The notes below the pieces were generated by a model, which searched no databases, had not been told where the DNA came from, and saw nothing but the letters and a program-made list of their open reading frames with translations. Source: Mucidula mucida (taxonomy: Eukaryota > Basidiomycota > Agaricomycetes > Agaricales > Physalacriaceae). Taken from it: a stretch of DNA of 25,124 bases. The stretch covers positions 1 through 25,124 of the forward strand of contig JADNYV010000499.1 in the NCBI GenBank assembly GCA_015501055.1, given 5' to 3'. The position numbers and the translations under genes are program-made. The stretch's first letter is position 1. Each line of letters starts with the position of its first letter. This document shows, in pieces, positions 1 through 8,813 of the stretch.

Positions 1-757
1 GAAAGAATCACGCTGGATGAGGGCGGCAATAGCCATAGACCTGTTGATGAGCATGACGACCAGTCGTAGAAAGCGTCTATACATACTCGATGCTGTCTAC
101 ACCCTTGTGTTTCGAGACATACAACTGATCCAGACACGCGTACAAGGACTGGATAGTGCGCTATAACGTAGCTCAGAAGGTGTTTAGCCGGTCAACGAAG
201 TTGTGACAAACCAGTTTATCATGGTAGATCAAACACTTTTCTTGAAAGGCGCTGAGCCAATCTACGGAATCCCTGCCTACTCGATTCTTATCTTGTCGAA
301 GTTCCACAGTCAATTCATGGGCAAACTTGTTGAAGGAATCATTGAGCCCCGTGAAGGTAAGGACCATGGCCAGCGGCCACAGCGGCTCGGCAGGCGTTGA
401 AGACTTCCTCGTAGCTGAATCGGACTCCGCCATCATGTTGAGATAGGATGACCCGCATGTAACGCTTGGCGATTGCCTTGAAGTCGACGGCCGGGAGAGC
501 GCGCACTGGATTGGATGAGTAAACTCATAGGATGGATCAGCGTGAGAGGTACCATCGTCGCCGATAATCTTGATAGTCGTAATGCCAGTGCTTTCATTCG
601 CAGAGTGAACCAGTCGCGACGCAGACCGACTCCTTGAGATGTCTGCATCGGTGTCTAGACGGGGAATCTTGTGGATAGGCGATAGCTCATTGCTGACACG
701 ATTTCCAAAGTTACTCGACGACTTTGGCAGCGACAAGAACGCAGCAAGGCTTGTCAT
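1..757 (-). CDS. Cullin family protein (Cul4-like), N-terminal part, partial at window edge
   Basis: Cullins are scaffolds of RING ubiquitin ligases, and this is the N-terminal, adaptor-binding part. The start is the ATG at 757. Exons read 212-757, 87-160 and 1-40 (open to the left), with introns 161-211 and 41-86, and the phases fit. After a low-complexity Ser-rich leader come cullin-like stretches: one with FKAIAKRYMRVILSQHD (about 375-495), one with HELTVELRQDKN, then LYACLDQLYVSKHKG in exon 2. The reading frame is not continuous. The FKAIAKRY block lies in a different frame from the leader, with a change near 490-505 and no usable intron there. The return to the first frame could be a 55-base intron ending in CAAG (about 319-373) or a second indel. 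Either the assembly has an error or the gene is damaged. Assignment to Cul4 rather than another cullin is from general resemblance. RING-binding and neddylation sites lie outside the window. Confidence 0.6.
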
Positions 758-832
758 GGTAGATGACAAGCAAATAGATGACCGGTCCGGTTCGTGATCG
801 TGAGTTCTTTTTTTGTAAAGTCCTCCATCTTC
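758..832. promoter_or_regulatory. 75-base divergent promoter, cullin / Tim17-like gene
   Basis: Only 75 bases separate the two opposing start codons, so core promoter and 5' leaders of both genes must lie here or overlap the neighbouring gene. I see no clear TATA box. A T-rich stretch lies at 804-812. Confidence 0.4.
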
Positions 833-1669
833 ATGAGTAATGCTTCATATTGGCAAGACGCCAGCGACACGGTGCTGAGAGGCACTTTCCTATCTGGTGA
901 GTACTGCTTCTTCTCGTCTATGCTCGGTCTGACCCTGTCTTTCTCAGCCGGCACTACCGCGTTCATTACTGGTATATACCAGATATTCAAGAGACATCCA
1001 AACCATGGTCGACTCTCTGCGTTAGCTGGTTTGAATGGCGGCCTTGTAGCGGTGACGTTCTTTGGTATTTCACCAGGCTTAATGTTCGAATTTGAAGTAA
1101 ATACTTGTCATAGGTCTCCGAGACTTGGTGATTAGCCCTGCTTTAATTGCGACTATTCCTGCTGCACCGTACGCTCGGAAACGGAACACATACGACTGGA
1201 AACGTCTTCCGTCCGACTCCGAGCTCCCGCCCCGAACGTGGACTGAGATGAGGACAGACAGTCTCCTCGACAGTGTGGCCAGTGGCATTTTAACTGGTGG
1301 TGGGCTCCGTGGTCTCATGGGTACGCTCCCTTACTTTGCTATCTCATGGTCGCTAGAATGAAAATAATCTTAGCCGGCAGAACAGCCATACTTTCAGCAA
1401 GCCTTACAGCAGGGATTCTCTGTGCTGTGCTGCAGCTAAGCTACAATGAGGTACACGTGCAGCGCGTGAAGTATGTCAACAAGATAAGCCAACAGCCGGA
1501 GTCATCACCTTCCACTGCGCGATGGATTTCACCACGCGTCCTCAAATGGATAGGGCTTACGGAGTATACTGACGAAGAATATATCGCCAAACTCAAACAC
1601 CAACGAGATACCCACCTTGACAGGATCCGCCAGCTTGAAGAGCAGTTGGAGGAAGAACGAAGAAAATGA
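833..1669 (+). CDS. Tim17/Tim22/Tim23-like small membrane protein with C-terminal coiled coil
   Basis: Three exons (833-1064, 1114-1320, 1374-1669) join in frame to 244 residues, with introns 1065-1113 (49 bases) and 1321-1373 (53 bases), both GT-AG. The protein has glycine-rich hydrophobic segments (around LSFSAGTTAFITGIYQIF, then LAGLNGGLVAVTFFG, ASGILTGGGLRG and ILSASLTAGILC) spaced as in four-helix Tim17-type proteins. A charged, probably coiled-coil tail with EEQLEEERRK follows. I recognise the pattern from uncharacterised agaricomycete proteins. Membership of the Tim17 superfamily and a mitochondrial inner-membrane location are inferences from the glycine-rich helices. The ATG at 833 is chosen because it directly precedes the conserved SYWQDASDTVLRGTFLSGEY-type start; the upstream codons in this frame are not convincing. 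No frame damage is seen. The 3' end faces the WD40 gene. Confidence 0.75.
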
Positions 1670-2143
1670 CGATAATCAACTATTGACTTCGTAGTTTGGT
1701 TGTCTAATTACACCCCCTTCTCTATGTGCTCGTACAGGAATCCTCCTCTCAGTCAGATATCAGTTGTCATCTTCACGCTATACGCGTTATTGGGTGCGTT
1801 ACGCCCTCTCTTTTAATGTCGTTCGACCTTTGCATCTATAAAGCCTCGCGCCACGGGTACTCGGATGTATCGCGCAAGATACACTATTTGAGGCACACGA
1901 AAATCAAACAGTGTTTATGGTAGGCCGCAATGGATTGACTCTTCTTCAGCCTAAGGGTCAGGAGGATGTTTAGCGCGGGTACAAGCCTTCACTCCAGTAC
2001 AGAGGATTTTAGAGACTGTCCGCATGAACAACACGCAATGGCCCTCGATACGCCACGCCATTCCTTGGAACTTATATGCCCTGATTCAGACTAACTCGTA
2101 CAAAATTGCTGACGGCCTGCCACTGGCTTCGCATGTTTAGATT
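1670..2143. other. Intergenic region between two convergent genes
   Basis: The stop codons of the Tim17-like gene (1669) and the WD40 gene (2144) bound 474 bases. Short open frames here show no recognisable protein pattern and lack splice logic. It probably holds both 3' untranslated regions. I see no RNA gene or repeat. Confidence 0.5.
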
Positions 2144-3522
2144 TCAAGTTGCAGAGGATATCTGGATCTCAATAATATCAGTTATGCCTTTTCCGTCATG
2201 CGCAATTCCTCCAACAACAATCTTTTCGTTAACCACCACTAACGCGTTGACTTTCGCGATGTTTTTCGTTTCGCCTTCCCACAGCATGGTAATCGTATCT
2301 TCCTCTGACTCTTCGTCAATGCAGATGCGAATATGATAAATGGTGCCCAGGAGACTCGAAAACGTTAGGACGTCCGGTTGAGAAAATGCTCTGTGTTGAT
2401 CTTAGTGTGAGTAGAGTTGTGTTTTTTCCTGTACGGAGTACTCACACCGCAACAATTGGTCCGGTGGACATTACTCGGCTGACAATATGTTGAGGATCTA
2501 ATCCGTTCCATTTTCTCGACTTTTTCTTCGATGGTCGTTTGATCCCTCCTTTTCCAAGAACAAGACGGCCGTCGGCAGTGCCAGCCGCGAGGAGGCCATT
2601 GCTAGAAATAGCCAGACAAAGCACGAAGGGAGGGGATAAGGTAGTCCCACCGACCACGAGAGCTGCAGCTACGAAGCACATTAACGATGGAAAGCTGGAT
2701 TTTTGCATGGACATACGTATATCATACTGGGATAGAACATTCCCTTGTACGTGGTCGAAGTGTAAGAGCGCTTGGTCATATCCACCACTTACGAGCTCTC
2801 GAGGTCGCGTTGGTATGAACCTGACAGATCCACATATCTATAAACACGTTAGGCGGACGAGACAGATAGATTGGCAGGGAACGGACACTAGTGTGCTTAA
2901 TCTTCATAGTCTTCACAGTCATCGTTGATAGATCCACAACCCCAACGGCGCCAGAATCTAAACTGAATGCAAACGCGGAGTTGTTTTCGTCCAAGCAGAT
3001 CTAGCTAACATCCTCAGACGGTGGTCCGGTACGAATGTAGCGACCTGAACCGACCTCATTCAAGACGTCGTCTTCAGAGGAGCACAGTTCGATGGAATGT
3101 AAAGCATCAGAGGGTCCCAGTATCATTTTTGTCGATTCCAGGGTGAAGTGCAGAACCTGTCAACGTGAGAAGAGATGGCGGTGAAGGACAGATGCTCACC
3201 CGAGTTCCACAAGCAAGCCAGACATCTGGAGTTTTGGAGCCTGCACCAGGGATACATGCGATGGAAGAGACCTCAGATCCAAGGCCTCGTACAGCTTTTA
3301 GTACGTTTCGTTGCCCCGACAGGCTGTAGACGCGTAAAGTCCCATCGTCTTCAGGATACATGAACGACGACCCAACACGATATGAATGATGTCGTACCAC
3401 ATCCAGTGAACAGATGGTCCCCGGCGATGGATAATGAGCTGACTGGCGCGGGCGTCGGCAAGATGGTGGTCAACATGCAAGCCGTTTTCGGAAAGTGATG
3501 CCTCGTCTAGACTCTTTGGCAT
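2144..3522 (-). CDS. WD40-repeat protein (WDR53-like), apparent frameshift in exon 1
   Basis: A beta-propeller protein, probably an interaction scaffold; no specific function can be read. Exons on the minus strand are 3200-3522, 3055-3156, 2887-3000, 2717-2837, 2446-2668 and 2144-2390. The introns are 3157-3199, 3001-3054, 2838-2886, 2669-2716 and 2391-2445. Exons 2 to 6 join exactly in frame and end at TGA. WD40-like signatures include SLDVV..., EDDGTLRVYSLSG, NSAFAFSLDSGAVGVVDLS, RELVSGGYDQALLHFDHVQG, NGLLAAGTADGRLVLG and TFSSLLGTIYHIRI. Length would be about 375 residues. In exon 1 the N-terminal segment from ATG 3522 (MPKSLDEASLSENG) and the first blade (GTICSLDVV) are in different frames, with the change near 3420-3460. 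A 32-base intron could repair it, but every other intron here is at least 43 bases, so an indel is likelier. The gene is divergent from glutamine synthetase. Confidence 0.7.
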
Positions 3523-3835
3523 GGACACTCATCATAGTTGCTTGGTCAAGATTCTGGAACCTTGAAGGTCTTCAATATGGAGTGGTAGTACTACCATATG
3601 CCAAGCAACTTCTCTACAGTATGCTCTGAATATGCACAGGTCTCCAGATTCAATCGAGGAGCTTACTTGGCGCCCGTCTCGCGCCACGTACACCTCAAGC
3701 GCGAAATTTTGGATAACCGTCGCGTGTGCAGCGTTTTCGGTCAAGAAATCGAACTTCGCGCTGAGGCGATAAGTGGCGGCGACGTCACGGGGGGGATTCT
3801 GATCCGAATTGGCTGCACATGTAGGCCCCTGAATC

Positions 3836-3841
3836 TATATA
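3836..3841 (+). promoter_or_regulatory. TATA box of glutamine synthetase gene
   Basis: A TATATA motif lies 65 bases upstream of the ATG at 3906, within the 383-base divergent region (3523-3905) shared with the WD40 gene. A CRE-like GACGTCAC half-palindrome lies at 3781-3788. A minus-strand open frame at 3532-3744 in this region has no recognisable content. Confidence 0.45.
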
Positions 3842-3905
3842 GAGGCCTACTTTGCGCCCCCATCTCTACCACTCCTTTCGCCGTGTTCATTGTCCATCTA
3901 TAGAC

Positions 3906-6023
3906 ATGTCTCCTACCGCTGGCGCTCCCAAGTCGCTGGCAGATCTAAGCACTCTTCTCGCCGGTGACATCAAGGTCAAGGTCGCGGGTACGTTCACTGT
4001 CTTCTCCAGCTATCAGTTGACTGATGTTGCGGTAGGTATCGATGGTCAGCATCCATATTTTCTTGATGGCCTTGTAGTAGTGCCATCTAACACTTTCTAT
4101 AGTCGATGGTGTTCTCCGAGGCAAATTCATGGCGGGTCCTTTTCGCTACTCTGTCCGAACAACAGATTGACAATCCAATGCATCCAGAGCAAGGAGAAAT
4201 TCATCAGTGCTGCTAAGCCGGACGGGTTTGGCTTCTGCAGCGTCGTGTTGTGCGTGTCTCCTCTATCATACATGACGCGGATCAAGTACTTATCATGCTC
4301 GCAGCGGATGGGATATCCATGATGCCGTTTACTCCAGAGAACTGCTGATATCGAACAAGGCAAACGGTTATCGTGATCTCATAGCGACTATTGATCTTTC
4401 CACGTATCGCCGTATTCCTTGGGAAGATAACGTCCCCTTCTTCCTCGTATCTTTCCAAGATCCCGAGTCTCGAGAGCCGCTGGTTGTTGACCCCCGCAGT
4501 ATTCTCAAGATAACCACAGATCGTGCGAGCGCGCGCGGATATCAATGTTTCGCTGGCGTTGAGTACGAGGTAAATCGACGTTCCACGCGACTTTTCGATC
4601 TAGTACACTTACGCGTTCGCCAGTTCTTCAACTTCAAGGGTGTGTTGCTTACGCGCCTATCTGCCATGCCAATCTCAATTCGTCAACAGAAACACCCGAG
4701 ACCTTGGCCCAGAAGAATTTTCACAATTTGACCCCGTTAACACCTGGAAGTATGTTACACAATTCTTTATTTTCTCTCTCCTCAAACCAAACATTTTAGT
4801 GCACGGATACTCACTTCTACGGACTCAGTTGAACAATGATTACTTCCACGACATCTTCAATCTTGCAACGCAGTTTGGTGTAGACATTGAAGGGCATCGT
4901 AATGTGTTCCCTGTCTCTCGCCCACCTAATTTAACATCGTGCTACAGATACCGAAACTGGTCCCGGCGTACTTGAGACCGCCCTTGCGTACACAAGTGCT
5001 TTGAGAATGGCAGACAACGCGATTTTGTTCAAATACTTGACAAAGAGCATTGGCATGAAGCGTGGCGTAGTTCCAAGTTTCATGGCCAAGCCGTGGGGTA
5101 ACGTAAATTAATCGACAGGAAGCTCATTCAGTGTTCTGACACATTTCCTTCTAGCTTCCTGGATGCAGTGGGCGCGTATCTTACACTATCGTCGCGTGAT
5201 TGCTCTTGACGCGTTTCTGTAGCCATATACATGTTTCTCTGCGGAACGAAGCCGGCGATAATATCTTTGCTCTCCCAAAATCCGATGTCGCCAAGGGGCG
5301 GGAAGGTGCTGCATTTCAAGACACCAAGTACATAAGCGAGGTCGCCGAACAGTTCCTCGCTGGCGTGTTGGACGGTATTGCCGATGGTATGTTTTCACAT
5401 CTATGATATATAAAGTGCTGACCACCCAAGCATAGTTATGCCCATGGTATGTCTGTCCAAGTACGATTGTACCCTTCTAATCGTTTATAGCTAGTCCCGA
5501 CGATCAATGGCTACAAGCGCCTCGTTGGAGGCGAAGCGTTTTGGGCTCCCAATGCCGTAACTTACGGATACGACTCGCGCGCTGCGTCCATCCGTGTTCT
5601 ATCCCCGCCGTCTGTGCCTCCTTCAGCTACACGGTTCGAGGTTCGTGTTCCCGGTGCGGACATGAACCCGTACTTTGCGCTGAGCGCAGTCTTCCTTCTG
5701 GGTCTTCGCGGCATCGAGAAGAAGATGAAGCTTACCATTCCCCCCATCTCACATTTCTCGCCAGAGGATAAGAAGAACGGCAAGGTCAAGATGCTTCCAG
5801 TGTCTCTGGAAACAGCCACGACGCGCATGATGCAGCCGGATAGTGTGGCGCGCGAGCCCGAGATGTTCGGTGACGTGTTTGTGGAACACTTTGGGGGTAC
5901 AAGAGAACACGAAGTTAAATTGTGGAATGAGGCGGTCACGAACTGGGAAGGTAAGTCTCGTGTATCTCTTACAGTTCGAAGCTAAGGTGTTCAACAGTGG
6001 AACGATACATAGAACTTGCGTAA
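3906..6023 (+). CDS. Glutamine synthetase (FluG-C-terminal/GlnA-like class), 14 exons
   Basis: The family ligates ammonia to glutamate (or a related amino compound) using ATP. Fourteen exons sum to 1455 bases (484 residues): 3906-3987, 4036-4044, 4103-4131, 4188-4249, 4305-4569, 4624-4639, 4690-4749, 4800-4898, 4948-5102, 5155-5171, 5223-5386, 5436-5446, 5491-5950 and 5998-6023. The hallmarks in order are GVDIDG-like GIDVDGVLRGKFM, GVEYEFFNFKET (metal-binding Glu), EGHHTETGPG, AKPWGNLPGCSGHIHVSLRN, NGYKRLVGGEAFWAPNAV and RFEVRVPGADMNPY (catalytic Arg and Glu region). It has no N-terminal amidohydrolase domain, so it is shorter than full FluG. The 9-base and 11-base micro-exons and two GC-AG introns (4132-4187, 5172-5222) are needed to keep these motifs intact. 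The substrate may not be plain glutamate, as this subgroup includes enzymes acting on other amines. The 3' end is 65 bases from the convergent DUF3074 gene. Confidence 0.9.
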
Positions 6024-6088
6024 GAAATAGAACGACGCCTAAAAAGAGGAATAATATTATGTGTACAATGTCCACCAGAGCCTCTGGC

Positions 6089-6990
6089 TCAAGCTTTGCA
6101 TTCGATGGGCCGGGGCAAGCCTTGCAGCCACTTCATGAAATGAGGCACATCCTATGGGAACACGTCAAAGGACGCGTGGGATCGAAGAACAAGGGCGCTT
6201 ACCTCTGCTATTTTACTGGGCATGCTCGATTCGACTATAAACGCGGGTATACTGCCTCCGGGCGTGCTTGACGTAGCCATGCGCCACTCTGTCGTGCCAT
6301 CATCTAGTTCTGTCAATCGTTCCACACTGACGTAGCGCCCTTTGATCGCCTTCTCCTCGAGGGCAGCAAGCTCGGGGTCGTCGGAGAGGTCAATGGGAAT
6401 GGATATGATCATCCTAGTTTTGTGGCTCGTTGTTGATGAAAGGAGACTTGTGGGAACACTCACCCGCTGCGGGGAGACGTCTCTTGGAGCTGCACGACTT
6501 GCAGTACGGTAAAGACCCGCGCTTTGACAGGCGGGGTAAACTTGTAATACAATGTCCATATAGTTTGAGTGGGCGAGATTTCCTTGACTTTTGTGACTTT
6601 GTGAATGTCGGGTATGAACCTGCGAGATGCGGTGTTTAAGAGTTTGAGTATGCAATATTAGACGTACTCTTTCTCATGGAGGGCTTTGTCTGCCCCCAGT
6701 TTGCTCCAGATCTGGTCGAAAGTTGCTTCGCTGGCAGGGTGTTTGCTGACGCGACAATGAAACTGTGCGCCGTCCTCGGGATGTTTTGGGCGGTAGTATG
6801 TCTTGACAACTTTGTGATAGGTTTTCCCAGCCTTCCACGACTCGGTGGAGTCGATGAGTTCCTTGCCTGCAGCTAGAATGGCGGACTCGGAGGGAAGCTC
6901 TGGTGCATATTAGACAGACACGGCTTTAGGAGAGAGAGTTGGCCTACGCGATGGCTTGAGCGGGGTAATGGTGAGTTTGACGGTAGACAT
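6089..6990 (-). CDS. DUF3074 (START-like) domain protein
   Basis: Five exons (6948-6990, 6668-6899, 6464-6619, 6203-6413, 6089-6151) join to 705 bases and 234 residues. All introns are 48-51 bases and GT-AG. Recognisable blocks include ILAAGKELIDSTESWKAGKT, SKHPASEATFDQIWSKLG, EISPTQTIWTLYYKF, FTVLQVVQLQETSPRSG, ISIPIDLSDDPELAALEEK, GRYVSVERLTELDDG and EWRMATSSTPGGSIPAF. I recognise this as the fungal DUF3074 family, whose fold is thought to be START/SRPBCC-like and so may bind a lipid or other hydrophobic ligand; no activity is known to me. The first exon is only 43 bases; without its intron (6900-6947) there would be a stop in frame. A TATATATA lies 33-40 bases upstream. It is transcribed in the same direction as bL27m, whose stop is 105 bases upstream of this start. 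Confidence 0.75.
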
Positions 6991-7022
6991 GGTGGTGATG
7001 AGCGTTGAGAAAGAGAAGGGCC

Positions 7023-7030
7023 TATATATA
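7023..7030 (-). promoter_or_regulatory. TATA box of the DUF3074 gene
   Basis: An eight-base TATATATA lies 33 bases upstream of the ATG at 6990 on the minus strand, within the 105-base gap after the bL27m stop. The spacing implies a very short 5' leader. Confidence 0.5.
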
Positions 7031-7095
7031 GGTTGCGGCAACGGATGCGGTTGAGATCAGAGACGGGTAGCATTGCAAAGTAGTCTGTATTAAAG

Positions 7096-7682
7096 TCATA
7101 CTGCCGCGTCTGCTAAGGGTGCATTGAGATTCTTCAATCCAAAGTAACGATCCCGCCCTCGCTCCGCCTCATCCCGCGGTAGAGTCTCGCCTCTGACGCG
7201 TACGACGCCAACATACTTGCGCTCGCCGTTCATGTACTTTTGCTTGTAGAACCGCACGTAGCCAGGAATCAGAGCGAATATGGTGTGGTCACGGCCTATG
7301 CCGACCTGTACAGAAACAGCGTCAGAAGAAAGCACAAACTACTTCAAGTCACGACTCGCATTCGCAGCTGGATGAAAGACGGTGCCCCGTTGGCGAATGA
7401 TGATGTTGCCTGGTATCACGTATTGATCTGCGCCACGACAATAAGTCTGTTGTCCTTAAAGTAATGGGAGGACAATGCACCAGAGAATTTTTTGACACCG
7501 AGCCGCTTTCCTGGTGAGCTACCATGATTGGCAATTGTTCCTCCGGCTCGTTTTGTTGCAGTTCGGACCGCGCCAAGGCCTGTCTATTGTTCTATTACAG
7601 ACAACAAGGCCAGCGAACAAAACAACCCACCGAAATTGGAAAAAGGGCTGGTTACGCGGTCGATGCAGCGAAGAAAAGACAT
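7096..7682 (-). CDS. MRPL27: Mitochondrial large-subunit ribosomal protein bL27m
   Basis: A protein of the mitochondrial 54S subunit, near the peptidyl-transferase centre. Four exons (7656-7682, 7481-7583, 7360-7427, 7096-7305) give 408 bases and 135 residues. The bL27 signature is plain: VRTATKRAGGTIANHGSSPG with KRLGVKKFS next, then YVIPGNIIIRQRGTVFHP, GIGRDHTIFALIPGYVRFYK and ERKYVGVV. A short N-terminal exon (MSFLRCIDR) gives a mitochondrial presequence-like start. The intron at 7306-7359 begins with GC (GCGAGT...CAG). No GT donor in the right phase keeps the conserved junction FHPAAN/VGIGRD, so a GC-AG intron is well supported. It is head-to-head with SKP1, 150 bases between start codons. 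The yeast symbol for bL27m is MRP7 (MRPL2); MRPL27 is used here in the human and bacterial numbering sense. Confidence 0.9.
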
Positions 7683-7832
7683 AAGTACAATAGCCTGATC
7701 AGCGCACAGACCTTGACTGGCCGGCATTTGTAAGCGGCATGCCACCTTATAACGTGCCCCAGCGGTCCCGATCTATCATTGCCTCTTTCACCAAATCTAC
7801 AACAGCTCATACCACTCGCCTCTACTCTCAAA
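7683..7832. promoter_or_regulatory. 150-base divergent promoter, bL27m / SKP1
   Basis: This is the only space between the two start codons, so it should drive both genes. A CTTATAACG element at 7745-7753 is a candidate TATA-like site on the SKP1 side, about 80 bases upstream of its ATG. No other motif stands out. Confidence 0.4.
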
Positions 7833-8584
7833 ATGGTCTTACTCGTTACTTCCGACAATGAGCAGTTTAACACTGACAAAGATGTTGTCGAGCGCTCCGT
7901 CCTTATCAAGAACATGCTTGAAGGTATAGCTATCGTCTTTTTTCCAGCCACAAGTGGCTCACCTCGCAACGTGCAGATGTCGGCGAGTCAGATCAGCCCA
8001 TCCCTCTACCCAACGTCTCGTCCAGTGTGCTGAAAAAGGTAGCCACCTCTGTCTTTTGGTCACCGATATGCTCACCGTGTCGTGTAGGTGCTTGAGTACT
8101 GCGAACACCACCGTGGCGAACCCCTACCAGCGCCGGATGCCGACTCTAGCCAGGACGACACTCGCAAGCGCACCACCGACATTAGCGAATGGGATCAAAA
8201 GTTCATCACCGTTGACCAGGAGATGCTCTTTGAGATCATCCTCGCCGCCAACTACCTTGACATCAAGTCACTTCTGTTTGTGGCGCTTATGCTCCGACAT
8301 ACTTTTCCTTCTCACGTTCACGTGTTAGTGATGTCGGCTGCAAGACCGTCGCCAACATGATCAAGGGCAAGACACCCGAAGAAATCCGCAAGCTGTTTAA
8401 CATCGTTAACGACTTTACGCCCGAAGAGGAGGTCAGTACCCCTGATCCTTAACACGACTCATTCTGACTATTCTCTTTTTCAGGCCCAGATTAAGAAGGA
8501 GAACGTACGTGTCTTCATATGTCGTTTCTTTTGTCTGGCACTTGACGATTACTATTTCTACAGGAATGGGCTGAGGACCGGTGA
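7833..8584 (+). CDS. SKP1: SKP1, adaptor subunit of SCF ubiquitin ligases
   Basis: SKP1 links F-box proteins to the cullin-1 scaffold and also acts in kinetochore and endosomal complexes. Six exons (7833-7923, 7977-8038, 8088-8275, 8329-8431, 8484-8504, 8564-8584) join exactly to 486 bases and 161 residues, the usual length. The N-terminal BTB/POZ-like part has VTSDNEQF and [11 protein letters not shown], followed by [20 protein letters not shown]. The C-terminal F-box-binding helices have [45 protein letters not shown] and the family-typical end EEEAQIKKENEWAEDR. The last two coding exons are only 21 bases each, a layout in keeping with this small helical C-terminus. All introns are GT-AG, 49-59 bases. 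Its stop lies 229 bases before the guanylyltransferase start. Confidence 0.95.
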
Positions 8585-8813
8585 ACGTTGTCTGTCGTGC
8601 TTTTGCTGTCGTGTAGTAGTCATAGTAGTTCCTGTATCATCGCTTAACTCTTTTTCTCTTGTCTCTATTTGCTGTATTCTTGAAATCAACTCGACGAGTC
8701 AATCCAACTCTTTGAATGGCCCGCTGAATGGTGTGACGTAAGCAACCAAAGAGACTGCACAGCCTTGTTTTGGCTTTGGCGTTCATTCCCTTTTGCAACC
8801 AGCACTTGTTTGG

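Noticed and set aside
3532..3744. Minus-strand open frame of 70 codons between the WD40 and glutamine synthetase genes
   Set aside because: No family resemblance, no splice link to the WD40 gene, and it overlaps the shared promoter region.
6900..6947. In-frame stop near the start of the DUF3074 gene
   Set aside because: A normal 48-base GT-AG intron removes it and gives the expected KPSQLPSE junction.
1..8584. A ubiquitin-ligase gene cluster, because a cullin and SKP1 lie within 8 kb
   Set aside because: The cullin looks Cul4-like, which does not use SKP1, and unrelated housekeeping genes lie between them. Co-location is probably chance.
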